A stretch of DNA of 64,000 nucleotides from NCBI RefSeq assembly GCF_014529535.1, contig NW_023503374.1:4030001-4094000 (forward strand), given 5' to 3'. The notes under the pieces were generated by a model that was not told where the DNA came from, did not search any database, and saw nothing but the letters and a program-made list of their open reading frames with translations. Each line of letters begins with the position of its first letter. The stretch's first letter is position 1. The DNA is from Bradysia coprophila (lineage: Eukaryota > Arthropoda > Insecta > Diptera > Sciaridae). Position numbers and translations under genes: made by a program. Below are positions 24,146 through 36,123 of the stretch, piece by piece.

Positions 24146-24869
24146 TTCAGTGCGATTTTACACGACAGCATGTGTGACGCAGAAAACTGAATTTCAAAAT
24201 TCACTGATACCACGTGCCTCCACCTATGTAAGAAACACGTTGGGTATGTGGAAATACGTCTGTTCCAATGTTATTTGAGCTGTAAAAACGTTAGCCATAA
24301 CGAAAAGATTGTTGTTGACGGAATGTACGCGGAAGCGTTGAGATTATGGCTCCGTGGATGCGCTCGAAAAATCGTTACTCTGAAAATTGTTTGCAAAAAT
24401 GAGGCTCGAAATTTGAAATATGCGACAAGATGCTTATTTTTGATTTAAGATTCAGCTGTTTTGGGCAGAGACATGGAATTCATCACATCAATATAATCTT
24501 ATCTAACAATGTAATGAAAATTAGCAATGGTAAATTTGAAATTTCGCGCCGGATTTTTGCAAGAATTTCAGAGTTACGATTTGATCTTTTAATGTTTTAA
24601 AAGAAGAGGTGCCGTAACTAATGATGGCGTTTCAAAGCTTATCACTGCAGTTCACTAAAAAATTAATTCATTTCGGCAGAAGTGCGCACACATTCATATA
24701 AATGTGTTTCCGACTCGGTTTCCGAAGAAAAAGTCATTTTCAAATAACAACAAATTACCTATTTTACAATAAAATGTTTCGCTAAATAGTACTTTGAAGA
24801 TTGCTACTCATTTACATTCGTGAAATTAGCTCAGAAGGTAGTTTCCGACTCGTGATAACATAGCAAAAT

Positions 24870-24870
<1 letters not shown>

Positions 24871-24909
<39 letters not shown>

Positions 24910-24910
24910 C
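24871..24910. repeat. CT dinucleotide microsatellite
   Basis: About sixteen uninterrupted CT units followed by an imperfect CT-rich tail. Confidence 0.9.
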
Positions 24911-25007
24911 CTCTGGGAACGATTCACTAAAACGCACTTCATTTGAACATTTGAAAAAGAACTTCCTGAGTCGCCCTCTATTTAAAAATTGAACATATAG
25001 CCGCATT

Positions 25008-25475
25008 ATGTTACAACAGTTGAATGAGGAGTCAAACAAAGTCGGTCTCAAGATGAATTTGTCGAAAACAAAAATCATGACAAACATTGACGATGACAGA
25101 TACATTAAAATTGGTGATACTGTCATTGAACGAGCAGGCCCGTAACCAGGTAGTGGCTAGAGTAGGCAGAGCCCCTCTGATGTAGCCATTTTAAACGATT
25201 TTTTTCAATTTTTCCATACAAAATTTTTTTTTGGGCGCTGAGCCCCCTCTAAATTGTCTAGCGGCTTAGGGGCTGGCTACGGGCCTGTGAACGAGTCGAC
25301 AGTTAAAAATTGAAGTTAGGTCTGGACAACCAAACTGCAGAAATAAAACATAGAATTGCATGGGCAGCGTTCGGAAAACTCAGGTTAATTTTCTAAGGAT
25401 CGTTCGGAATGGAAGAGAATTGGGGAGGCCTACGTCCAGCAGTGGATAGAAACAGGCTGAAAAAGAAGAAGAAGA
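25008..25475 (+). pseudogene. RTE-like LINE relic with internal deletion
   Basis: The plus-strand translation gives reverse-transcriptase segments LNEESNKVGLKMNLSKTKIM (25020-25080) and IKIGDTVIE. After an inserted small transposon come LKLGLDNQTAEIKHRIAW and AAFGKLRL (25310-25390). It then jumps directly to the family's terminal residues (VQQWIETG-like end, frame-shifted) and a GAAGAAGAAG tail. The copy at 41801-42700 has the intervening part, so about 400 nt were deleted here. Both are dead. Confidence 0.75.
25135..25287. mobile_element. 153-bp hAT-like MITE inside the RTE relic
   Basis: Terminal inverted repeats CAGGCCCGTAACCAG and CTGGCTACGGGCCTG (one mismatch) bound the element. The octamer TGAACGAG directly precedes it (25127-25134) and directly follows it (25288-25295). 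The insertion interrupts the reverse-transcriptase frame. CAGG-type ends with an 8-bp duplication are typical of hAT elements. Nothing is encoded. Confidence 0.85.
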
Positions 25476-25623
25476 GATACACAATCACTTCGAAAATTAG
25501 ATGTTTGAAGAACTGTGAAATGTTTGTTGACCGGGACAAACGAGATAGGTACCTTAATAGCATGCTACACAAAATAAGAGCGTTCGAAGTAAATACAGGA
25601 GTAAATTTCATTTTGTCTGAACC

Positions 25624-25692
25624 CGTGGCTTTGGCGCTATAGCTCTCGACTCATAATCGAAAGGTCCCGTGTTCAAATCCGCAGCTGGGCAA
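25624..25692 (+). pseudogene. tRNA-like sequence (Met-type CAT anticodon), probable pseudogene or SINE head
   Basis: TGGCGCTATAGCTC resembles a D-arm/box A, GACTCATAATC an anticodon loop with CAT, and GTGTTCAAATCC a T-loop/box B. The acceptor and T stems pair poorly, so this is more likely a decayed tRNA or tRNA-derived SINE than a working gene. Confidence 0.4.
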
Positions 25693-26874
25693 GATGATTT
25701 TTCCTTCATTCGCTTTCCATGTAACACTTACTCTAATAGTCCGTTGCCAATTCGCAACGTTAAAAATATCGAATGTCCACACATTCGAAACATCAACTTT
25801 TGCGACAGTGTCTCATTGCTAACTTTTAAAGTAGAATTTGTTAGAATATGCACTTGATACAATTCTATCTAGTGATCTAACGAAGTCTAAACGAAACACA
25901 GTAACGACTCAGTGACCTTAGTTAAGTGTGAAATTGTGTTGAGTCACTATCCAATAAACTCTCAATTAAAATTGTTTTGAGTTATTAACCAGTTTTTATG
26001 TTGTCGTTTCAATTCAAAATTATACTTTTGCGATCTTCGCAAAAACATGTCCGCAATGCAAATGTCATTTAAAAGTGAACATAGTCACACATTCGGTACT
26101 GCGGAGATTGTTAAGTGCGGCACTGTAAATATGTGCGGTGTTGTATTTGGCGGAAGAACCGCAATACAAGAAAAAACTGATTTCGTCATTTCTTTTTGTT
26201 TCGTTCATTCTTTCATTTGAATGAGATCTTTTTTGACGTGGATGGCATTTTAGACGCATTGAAGATGGTCGCGTCCGTGAACGGATTCAAAAAACAAACA
26301 ACAATCAAGATCAATACGAGCACATGGACGGTGGATTTCAATAAGATTAAATATCTTAGTCTTTCGTCTAACACGAGTGAGAGAGGAAATGCGATGACGT
26401 CTTGTAAGTCCATTAGAGATAATTTTATAACTTCTATCCGATTATGTGTTCGATTACCTCACGTTGTTAAGCATAACAGATGTGCATGGAGATCTCAAAG
26501 AAATCTGATTCAAGTCACATTCAAAATGTGTAGCACAGATCCTTACTTAAATTCCATTTGACTATCTATTCTTTCAAGGTTACTTCAACTTTTATGCCTC
26601 AGAACTTGTGTACCTTCATTTCAAATTGCTTCTATTTCTTCTAGTAGTTCAAATATACTTTTATCTTTAATTCCTTTCACGTTTTCGTGTCTCTCTTCTG
26701 GTCTTAATCTAGTCTTTGTTAGAATTTAAAACAGTCAGATGTTTCTCAGACTGAGAATCTCAGCGTGCTATTAGAATATCTCAGCATGTAGGACCTATGT
26801 AACCACATAAGTTTCCGCATCATAAGAAAAACTTCAAAATTTTAGTGAATTGCTCTATTTAACAAAAAACGGCT
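25693..26874. other. Intergenic DNA, no recognised gene
   Basis: A 120-codon open frame at 26196-26561 has no recognisable domain and its AT-rich codon use is unconvincing. The rest is noncoding AT-rich DNA. Confidence 0.4.
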
Positions 26875-27801
26875 TTAGTATACGCCAATTCGTCCACCTC
26901 GGACAGTAGTTGTGGTTACACCTGATGATGTTGTTGCTTTAACAGTCGTTGTCGTCGTCGTTGCAATTGTAGTAGTTGAAGTAGTAGTTGTTGTGTAAGC
27001 CGGAGGAATAATAATCGGACCGGGTCCCTGATTAGAAAAAAGAAAATCAATTTCTGACCAAGTTGAATTACCGATTGTGTTACCTGGCAATAGTTAAGAG
27101 CGGCAGGAAGTTCACAGTAACCCACATCCGGATTGAAATACAAATTAGGGGCACATTTTTCAGGATACGCAATTCCGTTCAAACAAAAGTAGTACCTGCA
27201 GTTCATGAATATTTTAAAGCTATTTTGTTATTCAATATCTGGTTAAATAAATTAACCTCGAACAATCGTCTCTGTCGCCAATAACCACGAATCCATAACT
27301 AGCAAATGGAGTACAAACGGAAGACAAGTCAGGAGTTGCGGCACAATCAACGAATCGCTGCAAATTGCAATCTCCGATTCGTGGATCAAAATATAAACCA
27401 CTTCCACAGACTCGCATGGTTCTAATTCCCGATACACACAAGTAATACTTGGAACAATCGTGCGGATGAGGTATTTGTTGCACACCGAATGGAGAACATT
27501 GAGTACAATCAACTCGATCTTTAACATCGCATATTTGCTGAGCTGCATTGAAGTATAGGTCTGCTGGACAACTGTTTGCTACTGGCTTCCCTTCGTAACA
27601 GTAATAGTAGGATCGACAAGATTGTGAGTTCCTTACGAAATTGCCATCTTCAACGCCAGCGCACACTGTTTCCTTTTGCTGGTGAGTGCTCTTCAGAATG
27701 GTGAGCAGAATGATAGTGAAGAGAATCACTGCAAATGTAATTGAGATTAAGAAGCAACGCGACAAAAATACTTATTCTAAACAACTTTTCTTTGCCATCA
27801 T
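26875..27801 (-). CDS. Peritrophin-like protein, three CBM14 domains and Thr-rich tail
   Basis: Four coding exons on the minus strand: 27786-27801, 27257-27728, 27084-27195 and 26875-27027, total 753 nt (250 residues). The first exon is the least certain: it uses the donor GTTGTT, chosen because it keeps phase 1 like the sister genes and avoids an in-frame stop a few codons on. The resulting N-terminus MMAKKMILFTIILLTILKS is a good signal peptide or anchor. CBM14 domains lie at about 32-83 (SCRSYYYC), 86-137 (DCSKYYLC) and 142-199 (DCSRYYFC). The third is split by a phase-2 intron exactly as in the two left paralogues. A Thr/Val-rich tail of about 50 residues (TTTTTSTTTIATTTTTTVK) ends the protein and may be O-glycosylated. 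Confidence 0.85.
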
Positions 27802-28353
27802 AGTTCGACCGAATAGACTGGCGACTTATCTAATCATGACCGTAAAGTATTCAATTTTAATTTAAATATTTTTCCGATTTTTGCGTTCGACGAAATGGCT
27901 TCGTGAAAATTAATTAATTGGTTTTCGATTGTTTTACAAGTGGTCAGCCAAAATCTAATCCACAGACACATCAAATTAACGTTAAGTGAATAGAATGAAC
28001 CATTTTCCAAATTAATAATTTCGAAAGATATTAATCTTGTAGACTATTCGAATGTCGGACATTGCTTCAATTAATCAGTTGAATTTCAAAGTTTACAATA
28101 CACGAAAGTTGCTGAAAGAAAGTCAACCGCATACCGGCACGAAAGCTCCATTCGTTTAACTTTTATGTTAATGCTTTCTAACGAGTCTAACTGTAACAAG
28201 ATGAATTTGCGACACATAAACTCTACTAATTGTATCTTTAACTAAACCTAGTCTAGCCTTAGGCCTAGCCAGTTCCGGTCGTTTGTACGATAAAATGTAG
28301 TATAGTATATTCTCTCACAATTGGTCTATTTTCTGCCTATATGCACTGTTTTT
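27802..28353. other. Intergenic and upstream DNA
   Basis: Upstream flank of the preceding gene. CTTATCT at about 27826 is a GATA-type site on the minus strand within 35 nt of its start codon. No other gene or repeat recognised. Confidence 0.4.
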
Positions 28354-31300
28354 TAGCCCCGTACGAAGTACTGGAGGCTTATAAGATTAATATGCCGTTT
28401 GTAACATGTTGAATTGGAAGCAGACGGTAAGGGCAAAGCATTTGTATATGTTCATAGATAACGAATCCGCAATAAAAAAAATGTCCGTCTGTCCGTCCGT
28501 CCGTCTGTCCGTCCGTCCATCTGTCCGTCTGTCCGTCTGTCCGTCTGTTCGTGACCCCTCTAGCTTGAGTAAATCACAACCTTTTTTCAAAATTCTTTTT
28601 TTCCCTGATTGGTATCGACAAAAGTAAGGTCAAGTTCGAAAATGGGCATGGTAGGGTCGGCCCTTCCAGAGCTAGGGCCCTATAGGTGTTTTTCAGTCTT
28701 TCGACGATATCTACCGAAATACGCACGCAATAGCTGCTTGTGATATATCAAATGAAAGGTATTGACGAGTAGAACAAAGTTGCTGAACATCGTTTTTGGG
28801 TAAGATGCAACGCGGGCTTGTTGGGAGGGCTCAAAGGTCGGTACTCGGCCCTAAGTGTTTTTAGCCCCGTACGAAGTACTGGGGGCTTATAAGATTAATA
28901 TGCCGTTTGTAACATGTCGAATTGGAAGCAGCCAGTAAGGGCAAAGCATTTGGTTATGTTCATAGATGACAAATCCGCAATAAAAAAAATGTCCGTCCGT
29001 CCGTCCGTCCGTCCGTGACCCCTCTAGCTAGAGTAAATCACAACCTTTTTTTAAAATTCTTTTTTTCCCCGATTGGTATCGACAAAAGTAAGGTCAAGTT
29101 CGAAAATGGGCATGGTAGGGTCGGCCCTTCCAGAGCTAGGGCCCTATAGGTGTTTTTCAGTCTTTCGACGATATCTACCGAAATGCGCACGCAATAGCTG
29201 CTTGTGATATATCAAATGAAAGGTATTGACGAGTAGAACAAAGTTGCTGAACATTGTTTTTGGGTAAGATGCAACGTGGGCTTGTTGGGAGGGCTCAAAG
29301 GTCGTTACTCGGCCCTAGGTGTTTTTTGCACATAAATCAAGTAAATCTCATCCGATTTTGCTAGTTTTAGTTTTTTATGGAAGGTAATTGAATACCGAAA
29401 AGAACGTGACGAAAAAAGTTTCAAATTAGGGCCCTTGGACTAAGGCCGCTACTCGGCCCTAAGTGTTTTTTGCACATAAATCGAGTAAATCTCATCCGAT
29501 TTTGCTAGTTTTTGTTTCATTTGAGAGATAATTGAATGCCGAATAGAATGATGGCGAAAAAAGTTTCAAATTTGGGCCCTTGGACTAAGGCCGCTACTCG
29601 GCCCTACGTGTTTTTTGCACATAAATCGAGTAAATCTCATCCGATTTTGCTAGATTTAGTTTTTTATGGAGTCTAATTGAATACCGAAAAGAACGTGGCA
29701 AAAAAAGTTTCAAATTTGGGCCCTTGGACTAAGGCCGCTACTCGGCCCTAAGTGTTTTTTGCACATAAATCGAGTAAATCTCATCCGATTTTGCTAGTTT
29801 TTGTTTCATTTGATAGATAATTGAATGACGAATAGAATGATGGCAAAAAAGTTTCAAATTTGGGCCTTTGCACTAAGGCCGCTACTCGGCCCTAAGTGCT
29901 TTTTGCACATAAATCGAGTAAATCTCAACCGATTTTGATAGTTTTTGTTTCATTTGAGAGGTAATTGAATACCGAAAAGAACGTGTCGAAAAAAGTTTCA
30001 AATTTGGGCCCTTGGACTAAGGCCGCTACTCGGCCCTAAGTGTTTTTTGCACATAAATCGAGTAAATCTCATCCGATTTTGCTAGATTTTGTTTTATTTG
30101 AGAGATAATTGAATACCGAATAGAATGATGGCAAAAAATGTTTCAAATTTGGGCCCTTGGACTAAGGCCGCTACTCGGCCCTAAGTGTTTTTTGTACATA
30201 AATCGAGTAAATCTCATCCGATTTTGCTAGATTTTGTTTCATTTGAGAGATAGTTGAATGCCGAATAGAATGATGGCAAAAAAAGTTTTTAATTTGGGCC
30301 CTTGGACTAAGGCCGCTACTCGGCCCTAAGTGTTTTTTGCACATAAATCGAGTAAATCTCATCCGATTTTGCTAGTTTTTGTTTCATTTGAGAGATAATT
30401 GAATGCCGAATAGAATGATGGCAAAAAAAGTTTCAAATTTGCGCCCTTGGACTAAGGCCGCTACTCGGCCCTAAGTGCTTTTTGCACATAAATCGAGTAA
30501 ATCTCAACCGATTTTGCTAGTTTTTGTTTTATTTGAGAGGTAATTGAATACCCAATGGAAAGTTGGCAAAATTTTGGGTTTCTAAAATAATGTCGTAAAT
30601 TGTTGGTTTTATTTGAAAGGTACTTCGTACGGGCTTTCGTAATTGCGCTATGCGCAATTTAAAAAATGAACAGTTTCAGTAAATTTGACAATGCGCAACT
30701 TGACTTGCATTTTGGTAACAGACGCATTAGAGGGTTGTAGACGTATTAGGGTTCCGGGCTTATTAGGGCTACGGACGTATAATGGTTGCGAACGAAATAG
30801 AATTACGGGTTGTACGGGGCTAAGTCGCAGCAAACGCTCCGACTGTTCTGATGCCTTGTTTGCACATAAATCGAGTAAATCTCATCCGATTTTGCTAGAT
30901 TTAGTTTTTTATGGAAGGTAATTGAATACCGAAAAGAACGTGTCGAAAAAAGTTTCATATTTGGACCCTTGAACTAGGGCCGGTACTCGGCCCTAAGTAT
31001 TTTTTGCACATAAATCGAGTAAATCTCATCCGATTTAGCTAGTTTTTGTTTCGTTTGAGAGATAATTGAATACCTAAAAGAACGTGGCGAAAAAAGTTTC
31101 AAATTTGGTCCCTTGGACTAAAGCCGCTACTCGGCCCTAAGTGTTTTTTGCAGATAAATCGAGTAAATCTCATCCGATTTTGCTAGTTTTTGTTTCATTT
31201 GAGAGATAATTGAATACCCAATGGAAAGTTGGCAAAAAATTTTGGGTTTCTAAAATATTGTCGTAAATTGTTGGTTTTATTTGAGAGGTACTTCGTGCGG

Positions 31301-31519
31301 GCTTTCGTAATTGCGCTATGCCCAATTTTAAAAATAAACACTTTTAGTAAATTTGACCATGCCCAACTTGACTTGCATTTTGGTAACAGACGCATTAGAG
31401 GGTTGTAGACGTATTAGGGTTCCGGGCGTATTACGGCTACGGACTTATTATGGTTACGGACGAAATAGGATTACGGGTCGTACGGGGCTAAGTCGCAGCA
31501 AACGCTCCGACTGTTCTGA
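28354..31519 (+). mobile_element. Compound HINE-like element with duplicated head and duplicated tail
   Basis: Two complete heads are present, at 28354 and again at 28862. Each starts TAGCCCCGTACGAAGTACTG and carries a GTCC/GTCT microsatellite (about 28481-28550 and 28990-29017). A core of about eight ~145-bp units follows (29320-30540), with words GGCCCTTGGACTAAGG, GCACATAAATCGAG and CCGATTTTGCTAG. A first tail with subterminal repeat, hairpin and CTGA ends at 30851. More core units then lead to a second full tail ending at 31519. The joints look like unequal exchange or tandem replication products. The short open frames inside are fortuitous. Confidence 0.75.
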
Positions 31520-33518
31520 TGCCTTGTTTTTTTTTTTTTGTCAAAATATGCAGAAATTTGTCTGCAACTCTAGTTGACCGTTTGAGCTGGCTAATTTACG
31601 ATGTGCTACCTACTGCAAGAATCTAATTTTACTGTGGAGTTACAATACTATCTACAACTTCTCATTACATTTATTTAGTATACAAATGCCGAAAGCGTAG
31701 ATTTTCCGTATAATTTTGTGCATTTTGGGTCGTTTTTAAATTGATTTCTTTTGTGCAGAAATCGTGGATATTTTGTGTGATACTACGATTTGATACCACG
31801 ATATAAGACCTAAATATTGTCGCCGATATCGTACAAGAAACAAGAAGAAAAATTTGGAAATTCCGTTTTATTTTTGACGCCAAGGAAAGTTGTGGTTGAT
31901 ATCTATAGAAGCATTTTTACCAGTAACACGAATCGTTAAATGGCAAATTTCATTTTACTACTGTAGGCCTACAAGCCGAGAACTTTTAGCACAAGATATA
32001 GTAAAAATAGTCCATTTTTCCTAATGTTTCAGAATGGTATTACTAAATCTTTTACTTCGTTGATCTTAACATTCATTTTGCTATTAAAGGAGACATGTGC
32101 TAAAGCTAATTGCTAAAGCTAAAGCAACAGATTGAAACCCTTTCAGATTTAGTAAAATAGCTAGGAGTCTAGCTAGATCAAGTACTTATTCACTCGAGTG
32201 AATTAAACGTTTCAGCGCGACATCCTCGGCCTTGAAGATGATCTATAGAGTGTGGATTTGAGCAATAACATCTCTCAGTTCTTACACTGATTGACACTGT
32301 CGACAAGTCGGTCTTCTTCATAAGAACAACTTGATCGAAAAAGTAAATTTGTGAACAAATAGATCAAGTCCAATGTTATTCAAAATGTCAAAAATCCTCT
32401 ACAGAAAACCTAACCTGAAAATATGTGCACTATAAAAATGAAGAGGCACTTTGATTAAGTTTGTTCACTTACGCCATACAAGACACAATTATAATTTCAC
32501 CTGACAAAACACAAAATTAAATGGCAGCTCAATAATTTCAATTTTCTTCACAGAGTTGAGGTTAGGTTTCTCTAGGTTAGGGATGACGGAACACGGCTGT
32601 CTTCTTTTTTGAGGGTGTGATGAGAACAATTCCCACTGTCTATTTGGGAGCCAAATGAAGAAAATTTTCATGCGATAAATATACGTTGAAGTTGGCTTCA
32701 TTATTTCAAATAAAACGACAGATCATTTGAGGGCCTCGTACAAAAACAATTGGGTTGAATCAAAAGAAGATTTGATATTAATATCTTGAAAGTAATTCCA
32801 GCCGTGAGTGCGCTCAGAATTGGAATTTTAAGTGAACAAATAAATAAAAAATTAACCGAAAAATAAATTGCTTCCTTATAAATTAATTAGATCTAATGAA
32901 GTATGTAGGTGGAAGATCCAGTCCGTAAAAGGTTAATAGTGTTGAATAACAGATTGCTGTGGTCCTTATTGCATCTTTTGATATAAGTCGTGTGAAGCTT
33001 AAAATAAAAGCAAAATTCTCCTATTTATTTTGAGCTGTGTGTAATAACAGAATGATTAACGAATTGTTGATTATTAAATTTGAGAGATAAGACAGTTGAT
33101 GTTATGTTGGTATACAAACATCCGGAAGAGGTTTTGTGAAGAATTAGTTCCGTCATTCGGTTTTAGTATGGTTCGTAGAATCGTTACGCCAATCTTTCTG
33201 CGAACATTAAAAGAACCGAAGAACGGTGTGTCGTCATATTTTCAATGAGCCAATGAAACACCATAATTCCTAATCAGATCCTTTTTTACTCGAAAAACTG
33301 TTATCGTTTAACGATACAGAAAAAAAACCAATTCAACTGTGCTTATCGTGCTAATCATTGGTTAAAATAGCATGTAATTACTGTCGGCTTACGAAAGAAG
33401 ATACCCATTAAAATTTGCTCTTTAATTAAAGACACAACATTTAATCAAACTGTTAAAATTAAAATGAATTCATAATGTCGACACACTTCGCTTGTATTGG
33501 ATAAAATTCAGCATTACC
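31520..33518. other. Intergenic DNA upstream of the mucin-like gene
   Basis: No coding frame with recognisable motifs. The last few hundred bases should contain the promoter of the 33519-36123 gene, including TTATC/GATA-type words near 33343, but no convincing TATA box was identified. Confidence 0.4.
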
Positions 33519-36123
33519 ATGAAAGGTACAGAACAAAAATCGTTTTTATTGAAGATACTTTGCTGAATTTTTCGTTAACATTTTACTACAGTTCATCTAT
33601 TGGCCACACTTACTGTCGTGTACTGCTCCCTTCAAGTGGTTCTATCGGACATCGTAGTTGATTGCCCTCCTGAGTCGGAGGAATATTTCGCTCATCCAAC
33701 CGAATGCAATAAATTCATTCAGTGTAGAGATGGAAAAGCAGTGTTGTTAAGTTGCCCAAACAACTTTTTTTGGAATACAAAAGAATTAAAATGTGATTGG
33801 AGATTTAACGTCGTGTGTCCAGTAAGTGTTTGCCCTGCAGGATTGGGTTGCTTTCGATGATTTTAATGTTGTTAAACCTGTGTGTGTTCGACACTTCAAC
33901 CACTTTTGTATATTTATATTGCTTCCAATTCATAAAAAATTTTATTGAAAGATTTTGATGATAAAAAAAGTTCAGTGAAGAAATGGTGACAAGTGGAATC
34001 CAAATAAAACAGAAGTTACTTCTAATTAATGGAGTAAGCTTTAACGTTCTCCACTCAACGTTTGGTAGAGCATTCACACCGTAATTGCGCCGTAGAATTT
34101 AAATTTTTAGTGAACGAGTAACTGAACTCATGAACCGAAACCTACCATTTTGAATTTTCAGGGCAGTTACGGTTTGAATATCGGAATTTAACAGAATAAA
34201 AACGTGCTTCATTCCTTCAACATTTTCGTTTAAGCTCAATTCCGTTTATATTTAGGGAGACGAAGATCTCACAACCAGCGACGAAGTCATCACAACCCCT
34301 TCGTTGAATGTTCCAACAAGACCGTATGAACCCATTACTAACGAAATCGAAATAGTCAGAGAATGCGATGACTACGATAACCGAGATATTGCACATCCTC
34401 TAAACTGTAGTTTGTATTTATCGTGCAACGCACTCGGATCCGTAACATTGATTTGTGACGATGGACTTTATTTCAATGAATTGGAGAACAAATGTGATGA
34501 TCCAACCAATGTATATTGTGAGGTATGACAACTCTCAACAACTTTTCCATTCAAAGCTTTTCACATACATTTACGTGAACGTTTTTGCAGTGGTCGGATA
34601 TTACCACTACAACTACCACAAGTACAACAGTTGATCCATCTACTACGACAGCTGGTCCTACTACTACGACAGATGGTCCTACTACTACCACTAGCGATTG
34701 TCCCACAACCACTAGCGATTGTCCCACAACCACAAGCGATTGTCCCACAACCACTAGCGATTGTCCCACAACCACTAGCGATTGTCCCACAACCACTAGC
34801 GATTGTCCCACAACTACTAGCGATTGTCCCACCACAACTCCTTGCACCACACCAACTCCATGCACAACAACGACATGCACCACTCCAACACCATGTACAA
34901 CAACTACATGCACTACCCCAACTCCATGTACAACAACTACGTGCACCACTCCAACACCATGTACAACAACTACGTGCACAACTGCAACTCCATGCACAAC
35001 AACGACATGCACCACTCCAACACCATGTACAACAACTACATGCACTACCCCAACTCCATGTACAACAACTACGTGCACAACCGCAACCCCATGCACAACA
35101 ACGACATGCACCACTCCAACACCATGTACAACAACTACATGCACTACCCCAACTCCATGTACAACAACTACGTGCACCACTCCAACACCATGTACAACAA
35201 CGACATGCACCACTCCAACACCATGTACAACAACTACATGCACTACCCCAACTCCATGTACAACAACTACGTGCACCACTCCAACACCATGTACAACAAC
35301 TACTTGCACCACTCCAACACCATGTACAACAACTACATGCACTACCCCAACTCCATGTACAACAACTACGTGCACAACCGCAACCCCATGCACAACAACG
35401 ACATGCACCACTCCAACACCATGTACAACAACTACATGCACTACCCCAACTCCATGTACAACAACTACGTGCACTACCCCAACTCCATGTACAACAACTA
35501 CGTGTACAACTGCAACTCCATGCACAACAACGACATGCACCACTCAAACACCATGTACAACAACTACATGCACTACCCCAACTCCATGTACAACAACTAC
35601 GTGCACCACTCCAACTCCATGCACAACAACGACATGCACCACTCCAACTCCCTGTACAACAACTACGTGCACCACTACTGAATGCCCAACAACAACTGAA
35701 TGTCCAACAACAACTGAATGCCCAACCACAACTGAATGCCCAACCACAACTGCATGCCCAACAACAACTGAATGCCCAACAACAACTGAGTGCCCAACAA
35801 CAACTGAGTGCCCAACAACTCCATGCCCATGTTCATGCCCAACGACAACCCCTTGTCCGTGTCAAGCTACCAAACTTGTTCCTAGTGAAAATCCACCCAC
35901 TCCCTTCACTCCTTCTGCATCAACTGTAGCAGCAAATGCACCTTCAATTTCTACTTGCACCGGAATTTGTGCAGAAGGAGGAGATTATCTACCAAGTCCA
36001 ACAAACTGCAGTAAATTTATTCGTTGCGTTCACTGTGTTCCGTATGAAATGAATTGCCCGAGAGGTCTATTGTGGAGCAGAGAGAAGAATGTTTGCGATT
36101 GGTCATATAATGTAAAGTGTTAA
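33519..36123 (+). CDS. Mucin-like peritrophin with Cys-rich PTS repeat array
   Basis: Four coding exons: 33519-33525, 33592-33821, 34256-34522 and 34591-36123. They total 2037 nt (678 residues) with consistent phases and GT-AG sites. The 7-nt first exon plus exon 2 give a signal peptide (about 1-21) and CBM14 domain 1 (ECNKFIQC, about 27-78). Exon 3 gives domain 2 (NCSLYLSC, about 118-168). Exon 4 holds seven SDCPTTT units, 25 units of the 11-residue type CTTPTPCTTTT and eight TECPTTT units. A Pro-rich spacer and a final CBM14 domain (NCSKFIRC...CDWSYNVKC, about 624-678) follow. The layout is that of an insect intestinal mucin or peritrophin: chitin-binding ends around an O-glycosylatable block. 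The regular cysteines inside that block are unusual. Unlike the other four genes it is on the plus strand. Confidence 0.9.
34691..35818 (+). repeat. Coding minisatellite (21-bp and 33-bp units)
   Basis: Seven 21-bp units with AGCGATTGTCCCACAACC are followed by about 25 units of 33 bp alternating ACCACTCCAACACCATGTAC and ACTACCCCAACTCCATGTAC forms, then eight 21-bp ACTGAATGCCCAACAACA units. Neighbouring blocks of 2-5 units are duplicated with the same variant order, showing recent unequal exchange. Copy number is likely variable between individuals. Confidence 0.9.

Larger units (their letters stand above)
23444..24999. other. Intergenic DNA with two simple repeats
   Basis: No gene was recognised. 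Contents are the AGAGTTGCA tandem array (24003-24145), a CT microsatellite (24871-24910) and AT-rich sequence. Confidence 0.4.

Noticed and set aside
25624..25692. Functional initiator or elongator tRNA-Met
   Set aside because: D-loop, anticodon loop and T-loop words are present, but the acceptor and T stems do not pair well. It is kept only as a tRNA-like pseudogene or SINE head.
26196..26561. 120-codon open frame, possible gene
   Set aside because: No recognisable motif, no splice-supported extension, and base composition like the surrounding noncoding DNA. It cannot be excluded but is not supported.
34551..35681. Antisense and alternative-frame open frames of 285-432 codons over the mucin repeats
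   Set aside because: They are by-products of a codon-periodic repeat. Only the plus frame is joined by splice sites to chitin-binding domains at both ends.
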